64,000 nucleotides of DNA, taken from assembly GCF_014164585.1 (NCBI RefSeq), contig NZ_JACJFM010000007.1:71569-135568 (forward strand), read 5' to 3'. Position 1 is the stretch's first letter. Each line of letters opens with the position of its first letter. A program made the position numbers and the translations under genes. Below, piece after piece: positions 37,940 to 47,482 of the stretch. The notes beneath the pieces were generated by a model, which saw only the letters and a list, made by a program, of their open reading frames with translations, was not told where the DNA came from and did not search any database. The stretch is from Oceanospirillum sediminis. Its GTDB lineage: Bacteria; Pseudomonadota; Gammaproteobacteria; Pseudomonadales; Halomonadaceae.

Positions 37940-39106
37940 ATGCCGGTATCATCCTTCCCACCGAACCATGGGCCTCATATCCACAACAGTACAGGCAATA
38001 CCAGTATCTTACAGAACTCCAGTGCCCATCTTCCGGCTTTGATGCTGCAGGTTATGCTGGCCCTGAGTCCTGCGACCCTGTTTTCCTTCTGGGCCTATGG
38101 CTGGCCTTCTTTTATTCTCTGGCTGATTTGTCTGACCAGCGCTCTGTTATGGGAAAGTCTGCTGCTGAAACTGTTCGGTAAATCCGTCAGTAAACATCTG
38201 AAAGATGGCTCCGCTCTGGTGACAGCCTGGATTCTGGCATTATGTCTGCCTCCCTGGGCTCCCTGGTGGCTGGCCATCGTCGGCACGTTTCTGGCCATAG
38301 TGATCATCAAACAGATTTTTGGCGGTCTGGGGCAGAATGTGTTTAATCCAGCGATGGCTGCGCGGGTTATGCTTCTGATCGCATTTCCAGTAGAAATGAC
38401 ACAATGGATCAATCCGGCACCCGTACTGGACAATATGCCTTCAGCACTAACCTTTCAATTTCCTGACATCAGTAGCAGTATCAGCTATATCTTTTCCAGT
38501 CAGGCGTTACCGGATGGCGCCACCGGAGCCACTTTTTTAAGTGACATAAAAATGCAGATTGAGGCTGGCACCCCAGCTCATATCGCCACGGCTGTCAGCT
38601 CTTCCGCCAACCAGCCAGCGTATAGCGTGCTGGACACCGGCCTGGGTCTGCACAGCGGTAGCCTGGGAGAGGGCTCTGCGCTGCTGCTGAGTCTGGGCGG
38701 CCTGTTTCTGCTCTGGCGAGGCATTATTACCTGGCAGGCTCCTGTGGGGCTATTACTGGGAATAGCGATTCCGGCTTTATTACTGAATCAGGCCTCACCT
38801 GAGCTGTATCCCGGAGCCGATTTTCATCTGCTTAACGGTGCAACCATGCTGGCGGCCTGGTTTATCGTCACAGACCCTGTTACCTGCCCGGTTACTGCCA
38901 GAGGCCGTCTGATATTTGGTCTGGGCTGTGGTCTGCTGGCCTATCTGATTCGCACCTTCGGTAATTACCCGGAAGGCATTGCTTTCGCTGTTATGTTGAT
39001 GAACAGCGCAACACCTGTAATCGACCGTTATATACAGCCCAGAATCTATGGCCGTAGCCGCCGGGGCCAGGCCCTGGCAGTCAATAACCCAGCAGCGGAC
39101 AAATAA
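37940..39106 (+). CDS. rnfD: Rnf complex subunit RnfD
   Basis: A 388-residue membrane protein with about nine hydrophobic segments. FNPAMAARVMLLIAFPVEMT and the flavin-attachment motif DGATGATFLS (Thr carrying covalent FMN) are visible. A 30-residue hydrophilic N-terminal tail is longer than usual. It begins two bases after rnfC behind AGAGGAGG and forms part of the electron path across the membrane. Confidence 0.93.
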   Translation: MPVSSFPPNHGPHIHNSTGNTSILQNSSAHLPALMLQVMLALSPATLFSFWAYGWPSFILWLICLTSALLWESLLLKLFGKSVSKHLKDGSALVTAWILALCLPPWAPWWLAIVGTFLAIVIIKQIFGGLGQNVFNPAMAARVMLLIAFPVEMTQWINPAPVLDNMPSALTFQFPDISSSISYIFSSQALPDGATGATFLSDIKMQIEAGTPAHIATAVSSSANQPAYSVLDTGLGLHSGSLGEGSALLLSLGGLFLLWRGIITWQAPVGLLLGIAIPALLLNQASPELYPGADFHLLNGATMLAAWFIVTDPVTCPVTARGRLIFGLGCGLLAYLIRTFGNYPEGIAFAVMLMNSATPVIDRYIQPRIYGRSRRGQALAVNNPAADK

Positions 39107-39116
39107 GGAGCGGGCG

Positions 39117-39941
39117 ATGGATCAGGTATCAGACGTTAACGAGCAACAAACGGGTAAGAATCAACTGGCAGAAGAAGGGCCAAAGGCCGGGCTGGAGCAA
39201 AAAGCAGGGGAAGAGCAAAGAGCTGGGGAAGAGCGAAAAGCTGGGAAACAACAAAAAGTCGGGCTGGAACAGACACTGACTAGTATTCGTGATCGACTGG
39301 ACTATCAATCGGCTCTGCTGGGTATCGTTGTCCTGCTGACATGCAGTGCGCTGGCATTGGCCTATCAGCTAACACGGGAGCCAATTCGTCAGGCTCTGGA
39401 AGCCGACATGCGTCAAAATTTTTCTGAAGTGCTTCCAGCCAGACTATATGACAACGATCTGCTTCAAAGCCAGGGGCAGATTCAGTCCCCCTGGGGAGAG
39501 ATCAGTTATTTCCAGGCGACGCTTTCAGGCCAGGTCACTGCCGTTATTTTCCCTATCCGTTCAGAGGGCTATGCCGGCAGCATTGAGATGCTGATGGCTA
39601 TCAAAGCCAATGGCGAAATCTCCGGTGTTCGCGTATTAGTCCACCAGGAGACTCCGGGCTTAGGCGATAAGATTGAAGCAAACCGGGACCCCTGGATCAC
39701 CGGATTTAATGGTAAATCACTACAACAGCCTGCACCCGAAAAGTGGAAAGTCAAAAAAGATGGCGGTGTATTTGACCAGTTTACCGGTGCCACAATTACC
39801 CCTCGGGCAGTCGTTAAAGGCATTTTCCTGGGGCTGACCTTCTTTGACCAACAACAGGGGCAGCTGCTTTACCCCCTGCATCAGATCACACCGGCAGGTA
39901 CTCAATCCGGTCAGGATCAATCTCCGGCAAATCAGAATTGA
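39117..39941 (+). CDS. rnfG: Rnf complex subunit RnfG with N-terminal hexapeptide repeats
   Basis: A 274-residue RnfG. Residues 23-52 contain five tandem six-residue repeats of the type KAGxEQ, giving a charged cytoplasmic tail not normal for RnfG. A membrane helix follows (about 69-88), then a periplasmic domain with the covalent-FMN motif DQFTGATITPRAVV. The start at 39117 follows AAGGAG; an earlier ATG at 39048 would overlap rnfD. The subunit carries FMN on the outer face in the Rnf electron path. Confidence 0.93.
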   Translation: MDQVSDVNEQQTGKNQLAEEGPKAGLEQKAGEEQRAGEERKAGKQQKVGLEQTLTSIRDRLDYQSALLGIVVLLTCSALALAYQLTREPIRQALEADMRQNFSEVLPARLYDNDLLQSQGQIQSPWGEISYFQATLSGQVTAVIFPIRSEGYAGSIEMLMAIKANGEISGVRVLVHQETPGLGDKIEANRDPWITGFNGKSLQQPAPEKWKVKKDGGVFDQFTGATITPRAVVKGIFLGLTFFDQQQGQLLYPLHQITPAGTQSGQDQSPANQN

Positions 39942-39957
39942 ATGCGAGGAACCCGTA

Positions 39958-40638
39958 ATGGCGAACTACAAACAGATGACCCGTGATGGCTTGTGGGATA
40001 ACAATATTGTCTTTGCTCAAATGCTGGCACTCTGCCCGGTGATGGCCGTCACCGGTACCGCAACTAACGGCCTGGGTATGGGACTTGCGACCCTTTTTGT
40101 ACTGGTTGGTGCAAACCTGATTATCTCTGTGATACGTCACACCATCAGTCAGGCGATCCGTATTCCGGTCTATATCGTGATTATTGCAACCCTGGTCACT
40201 CTGACCGATATGCTGATCAATGCATTCGCTTATGAACTCTATAAAGTTCTCGGTCTGTTTATCGCTTTAATTGTGGTGAACTGCGCGATCCTGGGCCGGG
40301 CAGAAGCCTTTGCTTCCAAAAATACAGTACTGGACTCGCTGTACGACGCTCTGGTAATGGGGATCGGCCTGACCTGGGCGCTGGTAGCGATAGGAGCGTT
40401 CCGGGAAATTATCGGCAGTGGCACTTTATTTGCCAACGCCAGCTTGTTGCTGGGCAGCGCCTTTGCCTTCCTGGAAGTGACAGTGCTTCCTGACTATAAA
40501 GGCTTTCTGATCATGGTGCTGCCTCCCGGTGGTTTTATTGCAACGGGTTTTCTGCTGGTCGCTAAACGCTGGCTGGACCAGAAACTCTCAGACAAACAAG
40601 TGCAGAGTGCAGATCAGCCATCAGGCTGTACTGTGTAA
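39958..40638 (+). CDS. rnfE: Rnf complex subunit RnfE
   Basis: A 226-residue membrane protein with about six helices, related to RnfA. The signature DNNIVFAQMLALCPVMAVTG near residue 15 and VVNCAILGRAEAFA in the middle hold the membrane Fe-S cluster cysteines. GAGGAA precedes the ATG at 39958; earlier in-frame ATGs lie inside rnfG. It is 16 bases from rnfG. Confidence 0.95.
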   Translation: MANYKQMTRDGLWDNNIVFAQMLALCPVMAVTGTATNGLGMGLATLFVLVGANLIISVIRHTISQAIRIPVYIVIIATLVTLTDMLINAFAYELYKVLGLFIALIVVNCAILGRAEAFASKNTVLDSLYDALVMGIGLTWALVAIGAFREIIGSGTLFANASLLLGSAFAFLEVTVLPDYKGFLIMVLPPGGFIATGFLLVAKRWLDQKLSDKQVQSADQPSGCTV

Positions 40639-40671
40639 CCATCGCCCCCAACGGATGAAAGGAGAATTAGT

Positions 40672-40947
40672 ATGCAGATCAGTGTGGCTTATAGCAGCCT
40701 GAGTGGTGATCAGAACTGGATAAACCTGGAAGTAGCCGAGGATACCTGTGCCCAACAGGCCATTGAGATTTCAGGTATTCTGCACCAGTTCCCGGAGATT
40801 GACCTGTCACAGCAGAAAATTGGCATTTTTGGCAAACAGGTTAAACCGGATCAGAGCCTGAATGAGTTTGACCGGGTCGAAATTTATCGTGCAATCACAG
40901 CAGACCCTAAGCAGGTGCCCAGACGTAAAACGCCCGATGCCGATTAG
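40672..40947 (+). CDS. rnfH: RnfH
   Basis: A 91-residue ubiquitin-like-fold protein of the RnfH/RatB family. Visible are MQISVAYSSLSGDQNW, the LSQQKIGIFGKQV region and LNEFDRVEIYR. It is the usual last gene of nif-linked rnf operons. In Rhodobacter it is required with Rnf for nitrogen fixation, but its exact role is unknown. AAAGGAG precedes the start. Confidence 0.9.
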   Translation: MQISVAYSSLSGDQNWINLEVAEDTCAQQAIEISGILHQFPEIDLSQQKIGIFGKQVKPDQSLNEFDRVEIYRAITADPKQVPRRKTPDAD

Positions 40948-40970
40948 CATCACCCCTCGAACGATCTTCG

Positions 40971-41007
40971 TCGGTATTCACAGGCCTGTTGAATGAGTGA
41001 ATACCGA
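40971..41007 (+). terminator. Hairpin terminator of the rnf operon
   Basis: TCGGTATTCAC and GTGAATACCGA form an 11-bp stem, 24 bases after the rnfH stop. A T-run is weak (CCCCTTTTGG follows later). The 342-base gap 40948-41289 otherwise holds only the opposing terminator. Confidence 0.75.
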
Positions 41008-41175
41008 TGCCCCTTCAGACAGCGATTCCCCTTTTGGTATACTCTGCCATCGGAACAGTGTTACGAGCTGATTAATACCGATAGATTAGCAACATTGCTT
41101 TGTAACGGTCAGTGGCAGTAGTACAGATATGGGAAACATCATAACAGACAGGCTGATTTGAACTGCCAGAAAAAA

Positions 41176-41204
41176 ACCGGTCAGGTAATATCTACCAGAC
41201 CGGT
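41176..41204 (-). terminator. Rho-independent terminator after nifM
   Basis: ACCGGTC and GACCGGT form the outer stem and GGTA/TACC an inner stem; on the minus strand a run of T residues follows. It ends the iscA-nifUSVWZM transcript. Confidence 0.88.
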
Positions 41205-41289
41205 AAAAGGGGGAATTCAATACCCCACATGACAACCTCCCAGCACAAGAGGCATTCGCGAACAATCAGATCCGGTATGGCCGGGTGGA

Positions 41290-42171
41290 CTACTCCTGTT
41301 CGGACTTTCTGCTTCTATCCTGAACAGCCACCCTGGACAGCTGACGAATCCAGTCTTTTTTCAGTTCTTCTTTACGTTTAATATTCATTTTCTGCAGGAT
41401 GACATCCCGGGCCTCAGCAAACGTCTTCTTTTCAGTCGGTATAAGTTCTTTGCACCACAGCAAGTGATACCCCATTGGTGACAGTACAGGAGCACTGATA
41501 TCACCGATTTTCATTTTGAAAAGTACGGCATCCAGCTCATCATATAAGATCCCCTGAGGCACTAATCCAAGCTGACCGCCTTCAACAGCAGTGGGGCATT
41601 GTGAATAACGTAGTGCCAGTTCGTTAAATGACTCAGGGTCCTCCATCACCTGAACGCGAATCACATTCAGCAATTCCCGGACTTCCTGTGCCTCTGACTC
41701 AGAAAAATCATCTTTCAGGGTAATCAGAATATGGGAGGTACGTCGTTTTTCCGGCAACGTAAATCGTTCAGGATAGCGATCATAATATTCACGGGCTTCT
41801 TGCTCTGATACCGGCTTTGCACGGTGTGCAACCGTCTCCAGTACAGCATCAACAATCAGCTCCCGCTGTAGCGCCATACGATACCCATCTTTTGTCAGCG
41901 ACTGCTGACTCAGAGCCTGTTCAAACAACTGGGTGCTGTCGTAAGCCTCCCTCTGGCGAAAAAACACTTCGTCCAGGGTCGCGTCGGTCAGTACGATCTG
42001 CTGTGCTTCCGACGACGCCAGCACCCGCTCTTCCAGAATAAACTGCCGTCTGGCAATCAGCTTAATCTCTCTCTGCTGATGAGCTGTCAGTTGCCCGGGA
42101 GCATGAGCAAAGCGGGCGTTGGCAATTTTCAGCTCCAGGTAAGCCAGCGCTTCTTTTTCATTCACCAGCAT
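41290..42171 (-). CDS. nifM: NifM peptidyl-prolyl isomerase
   Basis: A 293-residue NifM. The C-terminal half is a parvulin-type isomerase domain (RRTSHILITLKDDFSE, then SFNELALRYSQCPTAVEGGQLG and SPMGYHLLWCKEL). The helical N-terminal half resembles the SurA-like part of NifM. It is needed for folding and activation of NifH. It follows nifZ after one base and ends the iscA-nifUSVWZM transcript. Confidence 0.92.
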   Translation of the reverse strand: MLVNEKEALAYLELKIANARFAHAPGQLTAHQQREIKLIARRQFILEERVLASSEAQQIVLTDATLDEVFFRQREAYDSTQLFEQALSQQSLTKDGYRMALQRELIVDAVLETVAHRAKPVSEQEAREYYDRYPERFTLPEKRRTSHILITLKDDFSESEAQEVRELLNVIRVQVMEDPESFNELALRYSQCPTAVEGGQLGLVPQGILYDELDAVLFKMKIGDISAPVLSPMGYHLLWCKELIPTEKKTFAEARDVILQKMNIKRKEELKKDWIRQLSRVAVQDRSRKSEQE

Positions 42172-42172
42172 A

Positions 42173-42643
42173 TCAGGCCTCCGGATGCTCAGCAGATACC
42201 GGCAGCCCCGCCGGATTCAGGGCATGTTCGGGCACCACCAGTAAACGCCCCGGAAACTGGACATGGTAGGAAATACGCTGCTGCTCTGTATCTCTCAGCA
42301 CTTTAAAAATCTGTCCTTCCGTACCTTCTTCTACCAGCACATCACCCTGAACGGATAATGCCATCGCTGACAGCACTTTATCCCTGTTATCAAACTGGCT
42401 GGCCAGCCAGGGTTCACAGGCATCAATCAGTTCTTCCTCACGACAGCCGACCTGCAGGTCTTCTTCCAGAAAGTGCACCGTGTAAATAATCTGATCCTGA
42501 AGAAAGGTTCCGACATTACGTACGTGACCGATCTGTCCTCGTCGAATCAGCAAATCACCTTTATCGGCTCCGGGGAAGCTGCCATCATTACGCAGATTCC
42601 GGATCACCCTGACTTCATCTCCATAATCAAACACAGAAATCAT
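42173..42643 (-). CDS. nifZ: NifZ
   Basis: A 156-residue NifZ. The N-terminal SH3-like part has FDYGDEVRVIRNLRNDGSFPG and RRGQIGHVRNVGTFLQDQIIY, typical of the family. NifZ helps assemble the second P-cluster of the MoFe protein. It overlaps nifW by four bases. The C-terminal half repeats a similar small domain (DVLVEEGTEGQIF), as seen in longer NifZ proteins. Confidence 0.92.
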   Translation of the reverse strand: MISVFDYGDEVRVIRNLRNDGSFPGADKGDLLIRRGQIGHVRNVGTFLQDQIIYTVHFLEEDLQVGCREEELIDACEPWLASQFDNRDKVLSAMALSVQGDVLVEEGTEGQIFKVLRDTEQQRISYHVQFPGRLLVVPEHALNPAGLPVSAEHPEA

Positions 42644-43008
42644 AACGCCTCCGGCTTACTGGCAGACTGAGTGGATATGGCTGTCAGGGAAACAAATCCC
42701 TGTCCCGGTTGAGGGCGATTAAAAATTTTTAAGACTTTTTCCTGCTGGGCACTGGAGTTAATAAAGCTCTGATAGGACTGATCCAGCAGCGTCTGATAGA
42801 CCGCTATACGATGCTGGACTGAATCAGGCAGCTCCTCTTGCTGCTGCAGATAGTTATGGAATCTCTGCAGAATATGCAGACGATTGACCTGTACCACTTC
42901 AGGCTGAAATTCCAGCTGAAAGAACTCCAGAAAATCCTCTGCGGATTCCAGTTCATACAGAGCTTCATCCAGAGCTTCCAGCGAGTCGATCTGTTGCAGA
43001 TTGCTCAT
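42640..43008 (-). CDS. nifW: NifW
   Basis: A 122-residue NifW. LESAEDFLEFFQLEFQPEVV and the VNRLHILQRFHNYL stretch are family signatures. NifW helps mature or protect the MoFe protein against oxygen in other bacteria. The ATG at 43008 is preceded by GAGGTG; a start at 43017 is possible. It is 13 bases after nifV. Confidence 0.92.
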   Translation of the reverse strand: MSNLQQIDSLEALDEALYELESAEDFLEFFQLEFQPEVVQVNRLHILQRFHNYLQQQEELPDSVQHRIAVYQTLLDQSYQSFINSSAQQEKVLKIFNRPQPGQGFVSLTAISTQSASKPEAL

Positions 43009-43021
43009 AATATTCACCTCA

Positions 43022-44194
43022 TCATGTGCAGGAAGGAAGAAAAGACTGAGCCTGTGGCAGCACTGGTGTATCCGTGTTATTCAGTGCAGCATGGTACAGA
43101 CTCAGTAACTGGTGATCCCCCGGAGGATGCTTATGCAGAGTACTCCAGTGACGTATCCCGGTTAACAGCTCCCCGGCCAGCTGATTATCCAGAGTAATGC
43201 CCAGACGGGCGTAGCTGGCCTGCACCGCTTTGCGTCCCGAATGTTTGCCCAGCACCAGCTGATGCGTACGCCCCAGCAAGGCCGGATCGACACCCTGATA
43301 GATCAGAGGATCTTTTAATAAACCATCCACATGGATGCCCGCCTCATGGGTGAAAACACCCTCTCCCACCAGGCTTTTCTGCCAGCTGACAGGCCTTCCC
43401 GAGGCCTGAGCTACATAACTGGATAGTTCAGGGAAGTCATGCAGACGAATACCGGTATCCATGCCATAAAGATGATCCAGTCCCAGCACCACCTCTTCCA
43501 GAGCCGCATTACCGGCACGCTCACCCAGGCCATTGACCGTAGTATTAATATGCGTTGCACCGGCGTGAGCCGCTGCCAGGCTATTAGCGGTCGCCAGCCC
43601 AAGATCATCATGAGCATGCATTTCCAGCTGCAGATCCGTATTTCTCGCCAATTGATTGATACTGTCGAAAACGCCGAATGGCTCCATAATGCCCAGCGTA
43701 TCTGCAAACCGGAGACGGACAGCACCGGCTTTCTGAGCGGTTTCTGCCACCTGCAACAGAAAATCAGGATCAGCCCTGGAAGCATCTTCGCAGCCAACAA
43801 CAATCCTGTACCCCAGATCACTGGCTTCAGGCACCAGATCTGCAATCTGTTGCAGCACCCAGGCTCTGTCCTTTTTCAGCTTGCGTTCAATATGCAGGTC
43901 GGACACCGGGATGGACAGATCCAGTAACGACAGAGGTAAAGCGGCACAGGCTTTCAAATCCTGGGGGTGCATCCGACACCAGGCCAGTAATTCAGCCTGT
44001 AGTCCTTCTGCAGCAATGCTCTGAATATCATCCCGCTCTGCCGCTCCCATAGGCGGGATACCAATCTCCAGTTCAGGAACCCCCAGAGCATCAAGCTGAC
44101 GGGCGATACGGAGTTTATCCTCCAGCGAAAAAGCAACGCCAGCCGTCTGCTCACCATCCCGAAGCGTAGTATCATCAATAATGATCTGTTTCAT
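43022..44194 (-). CDS. nifV: Homocitrate synthase NifV
   Basis: A 390-residue homocitrate synthase. The N-terminal [20 protein letters not shown] and the metal-binding [16 protein letters not shown] are visible. It condenses acetyl-CoA and 2-oxoglutarate to homocitrate, the organic part of FeMo-co. It sits in iscA-nifUSVWZM, 37 bases after nifS. Confidence 0.97.
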   Translation of the reverse strand: MKQIIIDDTTLRDGEQTAGVAFSLEDKLRIARQLDALGVPELEIGIPPMGAAERDDIQSIAAEGLQAELLAWCRMHPQDLKACAALPLSLLDLSIPVSDLHIERKLKKDRAWVLQQIADLVPEASDLGYRIVVGCEDASRADPDFLLQVAETAQKAGAVRLRFADTLGIMEPFGVFDSINQLARNTDLQLEMHAHDDLGLATANSLAAAHAGATHINTTVNGLGERAGNAALEEVVLGLDHLYGMDTGIRLHDFPELSSYVAQASGRPVSWQKSLVGEGVFTHEAGIHVDGLLKDPLIYQGVDPALLGRTHQLVLGKHSGRKAVQASYARLGITLDNQLAGELLTGIRHWSTLHKHPPGDHQLLSLYHAALNNTDTPVLPQAQSFLPSCT

Positions 44195-44231
44195 CCTCTG
44201 CCCCCTATATTAAATTCAGAACGCTGCCCAC

Positions 44232-45431
44232 TCAGGCATATGCCGGATCAAAGCTCTCCTTGACCGGTGCGTTATATTTCCAATAAGGGGACAGGGTGCG
44301 CAGCTGATCAATAATGCCGGGCAGCACAACAATGACACGATCAATATCAGCCTCAGTGGTATCCCGTGACAAAGAAAAGCGTACCGTGCCATGGGCCGCA
44401 GTATAGGGCAGTCCCATAGCCCGCATAACATGGGAAGGTTCCAGCGAACCGGATGTACAGGCAGAACCACTGGAAGCGGCAATACCAAACTTATTCAGCA
44501 TCAGTAATATGGATTCCCCCTCAATATATTCAAAGGCGATATTACTGGTATTGGGCAGGCGGTTATCCGGGTCTCCGGTGATAAAAGCATAATTCACCTG
44601 AGATAAAATCCCTTTCTCCAGCTTATCCCTGAGCCGCCGGACCTCTGTATTTTCATGCTCCATAGCCTGAAGTGCCAGCTCAGCTGCTTTACCCAGCGCC
44701 ACAATAGATGCGGCATTTTCAGTTCCGGCCCGGCGGCCCCGTTCCTGATGCCCCCCGCGTAATAACGGACGAAAGCGGGTCCCACGACGCAGATATAAAA
44801 CGCCAATGCCTTTAGGCCCATGCAGTTTATGGCCGGATAACGACAGCATATCGATTTTGCTGTTTTTCAGATCCATCGGAATTTTACCCACCGCCTGAAC
44901 AGCATCGGTGTGGAACATCACACCTCTGGCATGAGCCATCTCAGCCATCTCCAGTACCGGGAAAAAGGTGCCTGTTTCGTTATTGGCCCACATCACACTG
45001 ACAATAGCGGTTTGCTCAGACAGCAGAGACTGATACTGTTCCAGATCCAGGCGCCCCTGACCATCAACGGCAAGGTAATGAACGGTATATCCTTCTTTTT
45101 CCAGGTGTTCGCACAGCGCCAGCACCGCAGGATGCTCTACCTGGGTGGTGATAATTTCCCTGCGTTGAGGCTGAGCCTTAAGAGCTGATAAAATCGCGGT
45201 GGAATCGCTCTCGGTACCACAAGAGGTAAACACAATCTCTGTGTCATATTCCGCACCTAACAGAGCCTGAATTTGTCCACGGGCTTTTTTCAGTGCCAGA
45301 CCAACCCGATTACCGTACTCATGCAGCGAAGAAGGATTGCCAAACTGCTCTGTAAAGTAAGGCAACATGGTCTCCACTACTTCCGGATCAACACGGGTGG
45401 TGGCATTGTTATCCAGATAAATCGTCTCCAT
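44232..45431 (-). CDS. nifS: Cysteine desulfurase NifS
   Basis: A 399-residue PLP enzyme. Key parts are YLDNNATTRVDPEV, the PLP-lysine region SLSGHKLHGPKGIG and the active-site loop ASSGSACTSGS with the reactive cysteine. It provides sulfur for Fe-S clusters on NifU and for FeMo-co. It starts two bases after nifU. Confidence 0.97.
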   Translation of the reverse strand: METIYLDNNATTRVDPEVVETMLPYFTEQFGNPSSLHEYGNRVGLALKKARGQIQALLGAEYDTEIVFTSCGTESDSTAILSALKAQPQRREIITTQVEHPAVLALCEHLEKEGYTVHYLAVDGQGRLDLEQYQSLLSEQTAIVSVMWANNETGTFFPVLEMAEMAHARGVMFHTDAVQAVGKIPMDLKNSKIDMLSLSGHKLHGPKGIGVLYLRRGTRFRPLLRGGHQERGRRAGTENAASIVALGKAAELALQAMEHENTEVRRLRDKLEKGILSQVNYAFITGDPDNRLPNTSNIAFEYIEGESILLMLNKFGIAASSGSACTSGSLEPSHVMRAMGLPYTAAHGTVRFSLSRDTTEADIDRVIVVLPGIIDQLRTLSPYWKYNAPVKESFDPAYA

Positions 45432-45433
45432 CG

Positions 45434-46489
45434 CTATACTCCTACCGCCGCACTTTTAACAGGAATCAGCTTCACAAATTCACCCAGCTCTTCCATCATC
45501 TGTTGCTGAATTCCACTGAGCGTCATACTGGCCAGCTGACAATTGGTGCAGGCCCCTGTAAGTCTGATATGGATATTGCTGCCATCAATATCGATCAGCT
45601 CCACATCACCATGATCTCTCTGTAACTGAGGACGCACCCGCTCAATAACAGCTTCAATTCTGCGCATCCGCTGCAGATTGTTCATCACAGGTTTCGCGGT
45701 ATTACCAGTCACTGGCGCAGTATCAGGTACCACCGGAGTATCTGGCAGCTCTATCTGGCTCAACGCTGCCATCGCATCGGCAGCCACATCAGCGGCTGTC
45801 ATCGCTTTTTCTCCGGCAGATGAACTGACCCAGACACCTGAGACCTGATCATCAGGAATGATATGCCCCTCAGACCGACTATCAGAAGGCTGAAGATTGC
45901 TGCCGACAGGAGCTTCACCACGCTCAGCCAGTACACGGTTAAGGATGTCTTCAATGCCCTCATGACAGGCTGAACAACCACCGCCCGCCTTGGTGTAATG
46001 GGTAACGTCCTGCACTGTACTCAGATGATTAGCCCGGATGGTGTCTTCAATCATGACTTCATCAATTGCAAAACACTTGCAGACCAGAGCACCCTCTTCG
46101 TGGTCGTCGCTCCACTCCTCACCTTTATAATTAGCCACTGCCGCCTGAAGTGCTTCTCGTCCCATGACGGAGCAATGCATTTTTTCCGGTGGTAAACCAT
46201 CCAGGTAATCCGCAATATCCTGATTGCTGACCGCCAGTGCTTCGTCCAGCGTTTTTCCCTTGATAATTTCCGTCAGTGCCGAAGACGATGCGATTGCCGA
46301 ACCACAACCAAAGGTCTGGAATCTGGCATCCAGAATGGTTTCCGTATCCGGGTCCACTTTCAGCATCAGTCGAAGCGCATCACCACAGGACAGAGAGCCC
46401 ACATCCCCAATGCCATTGGCTTCTTCCAGTTCACCGGCATTACGAGGATTGAAGAAATGTTCCTGTACTTTTTCTGAATAATTCCACAT
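45434..46489 (-). CDS. nifU: Fe-S scaffold NifU with long linker
   Basis: A three-domain NifU of 351 residues: N-terminal IscU-like domain (cysteines in [18 protein letters not shown] and MHCSVMG), central [2Fe-2S] domain (CKCFAID and [10 protein letters not shown]) and C-terminal Nfu domain ([14 protein letters not shown]). About 70 residues of Ser/Ala/Asp-rich linker lie between the last two, making it longer than typical NifU of about 310 residues. It assembles clusters for nitrogenase with NifS. Confidence 0.96.
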   Translation of the reverse strand: MWNYSEKVQEHFFNPRNAGELEEANGIGDVGSLSCGDALRLMLKVDPDTETILDARFQTFGCGSAIASSSALTEIIKGKTLDEALAVSNQDIADYLDGLPPEKMHCSVMGREALQAAVANYKGEEWSDDHEEGALVCKCFAIDEVMIEDTIRANHLSTVQDVTHYTKAGGGCSACHEGIEDILNRVLAERGEAPVGSNLQPSDSRSEGHIIPDDQVSGVWVSSSAGEKAMTAADVAADAMAALSQIELPDTPVVPDTAPVTGNTAKPVMNNLQRMRRIEAVIERVRPQLQRDHGDVELIDIDGSNIHIRLTGACTNCQLASMTLSGIQQQMMEELGEFVKLIPVKSAAVGV

Positions 46490-46501
46490 ATCCCTTCCCC
46501 C

Positions 46502-46825
46502 CTAAGCCGAAAACGACTTACCACAGTTACAGGCCGCTTTTGCATTCGGGTTTTCAAATTTAAAGCCGCTCTCTTCCAGGTTTTCGACAAAATCGACCAC
46601 ACAGCCATCAAGCAACGCCTGGTTGTCCGGGGTGATTAATACCACCACATCATCAAATACCAGTCGGATATCGTCATCCGCCACCTGGTTTTCCAGCTGT
46701 AAACCATACTGATAACCTGAACAGCCACCGTCTGAAACGGAGATACGCAGTCCGGCAACCGGCCCTTGATAATTCTGAATAAAGCGACTGATCGCTTGTT
46801 GAGCGTTGGGAGTAACAGTAAGCAT
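46502..46825 (-). CDS. Nif-linked IscA/HesB-type protein
   Basis: A 107-residue A-type Fe-S carrier. The three ligand cysteines are in GGCSGYQYG and the C-terminal CNCGKSF. It is the first gene of iscA-nifUSVWZM, as iscA(nif) is in Azotobacter. It probably transfers clusters from NifU to targets. The gap to nifU is 12 bases. Confidence 0.93.
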   Translation of the reverse strand: MLTVTPNAQQAISRFIQNYQGPVAGLRISVSDGGCSGYQYGLQLENQVADDDIRLVFDDVVVLITPDNQALLDGCVVDFVENLEESGFKFENPNAKAACNCGKSFSA

Positions 46826-46874
46826 GACAGTTCTCCGGTATTTTTTTACTAATCACGAGTGTTAACCGGAGTAG

Positions 46875-46890
46875 CGCAAACTCTGTACCA
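46875..46890 (-). promoter_or_regulatory. Sigma54 promoter of the iscA-nifUSVWZM operon
   Basis: On the minus strand TGGTACAGAGTTTGCG has GG-N10-GC and TTTGC, 50 bases before iscA. Confidence 0.85.
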
Positions 46891-46985
46891 GCAGATAAAA
46901 TCATCTGTAACACCATGAAAAATAATGATTTTATTTTTTATAATGCAGTGCAATGTATGTACTGAATACTACGAGGCATCACATT

Positions 46986-47001
46986 TGTCGGTTTTACGAC
47001 A
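46986..47001 (-). promoter_or_regulatory. NifA-type site upstream of iscA-nifU
   Basis: TGTCGGTTTTACGACA fits TGT-N10-ACA with extra symmetry (TGTCG...CGACA). It is centred about 105 bases from the -24 element. The 336-base gap 46826-47161 has no supported gene. Confidence 0.8.
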
Positions 47002-47161
47002 CGCCTTTGCCACAAGGAACCGGATGTCCGGGGAAACAGAGGGCTACAGCAGGAAGAAACGGTTTCTGATGAAGATGTAAATGTTGCTATGCTGGTAAAG
47101 AAGAAACTGACAGATCAGAGTCTGTCAGTTCTACGGGGAATATATATTTCGCGGGATCAGC

Positions 47162-47482
47162 TTAAAAGGTCATAGCGTATGGCGCAGAGGCTTTATGTCT
47201 GGCGGAGAGTGTATTTTCAGCCCGATAGCTGATAACTCCCGGAGGTCGGCTCTGTACTTGTTCTCCCTGAGTGACCCAGATACGTAACAGGTGGCGCTGA
47301 ATATCCTGGAAAGCACTGCGATAATGGATCAGGTCATCCCGCCAGGGCTGAGGACTCTGACGTTCAATAAATGCATGATAAAACTGATACGATGGATAAT
47401 CTGCAGTGATCAGGCGGCCAAAACGTTCAAGAATGATATTCCAGCCGGCATTACCAAAGTCAAAGATAGGTTCAAGGTTCAT
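47162..47482 (-). CDS. Unknown 106-residue protein coupled to MFS gene
   Basis: A soluble protein with Trp, Tyr and Arg in the N-terminal half (FDFGNAGWNIILERFGRL, PSYQFYHAFIERQSPQPWRDD) and a less ordered C terminus. No family recognised. Its ATG overlaps the stop of the MFS gene by four bases (ATGA), so it is probably translated from the same message. It lies just outside the nif operons and shows no sigma54 element, so a nif role is not indicated. Confidence 0.6.
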   Translation of the reverse strand: MNLEPIFDFGNAGWNIILERFGRLITADYPSYQFYHAFIERQSPQPWRDDLIHYRSAFQDIQRHLLRIWVTQGEQVQSRPPGVISYRAENTLSARHKASAPYAMTF

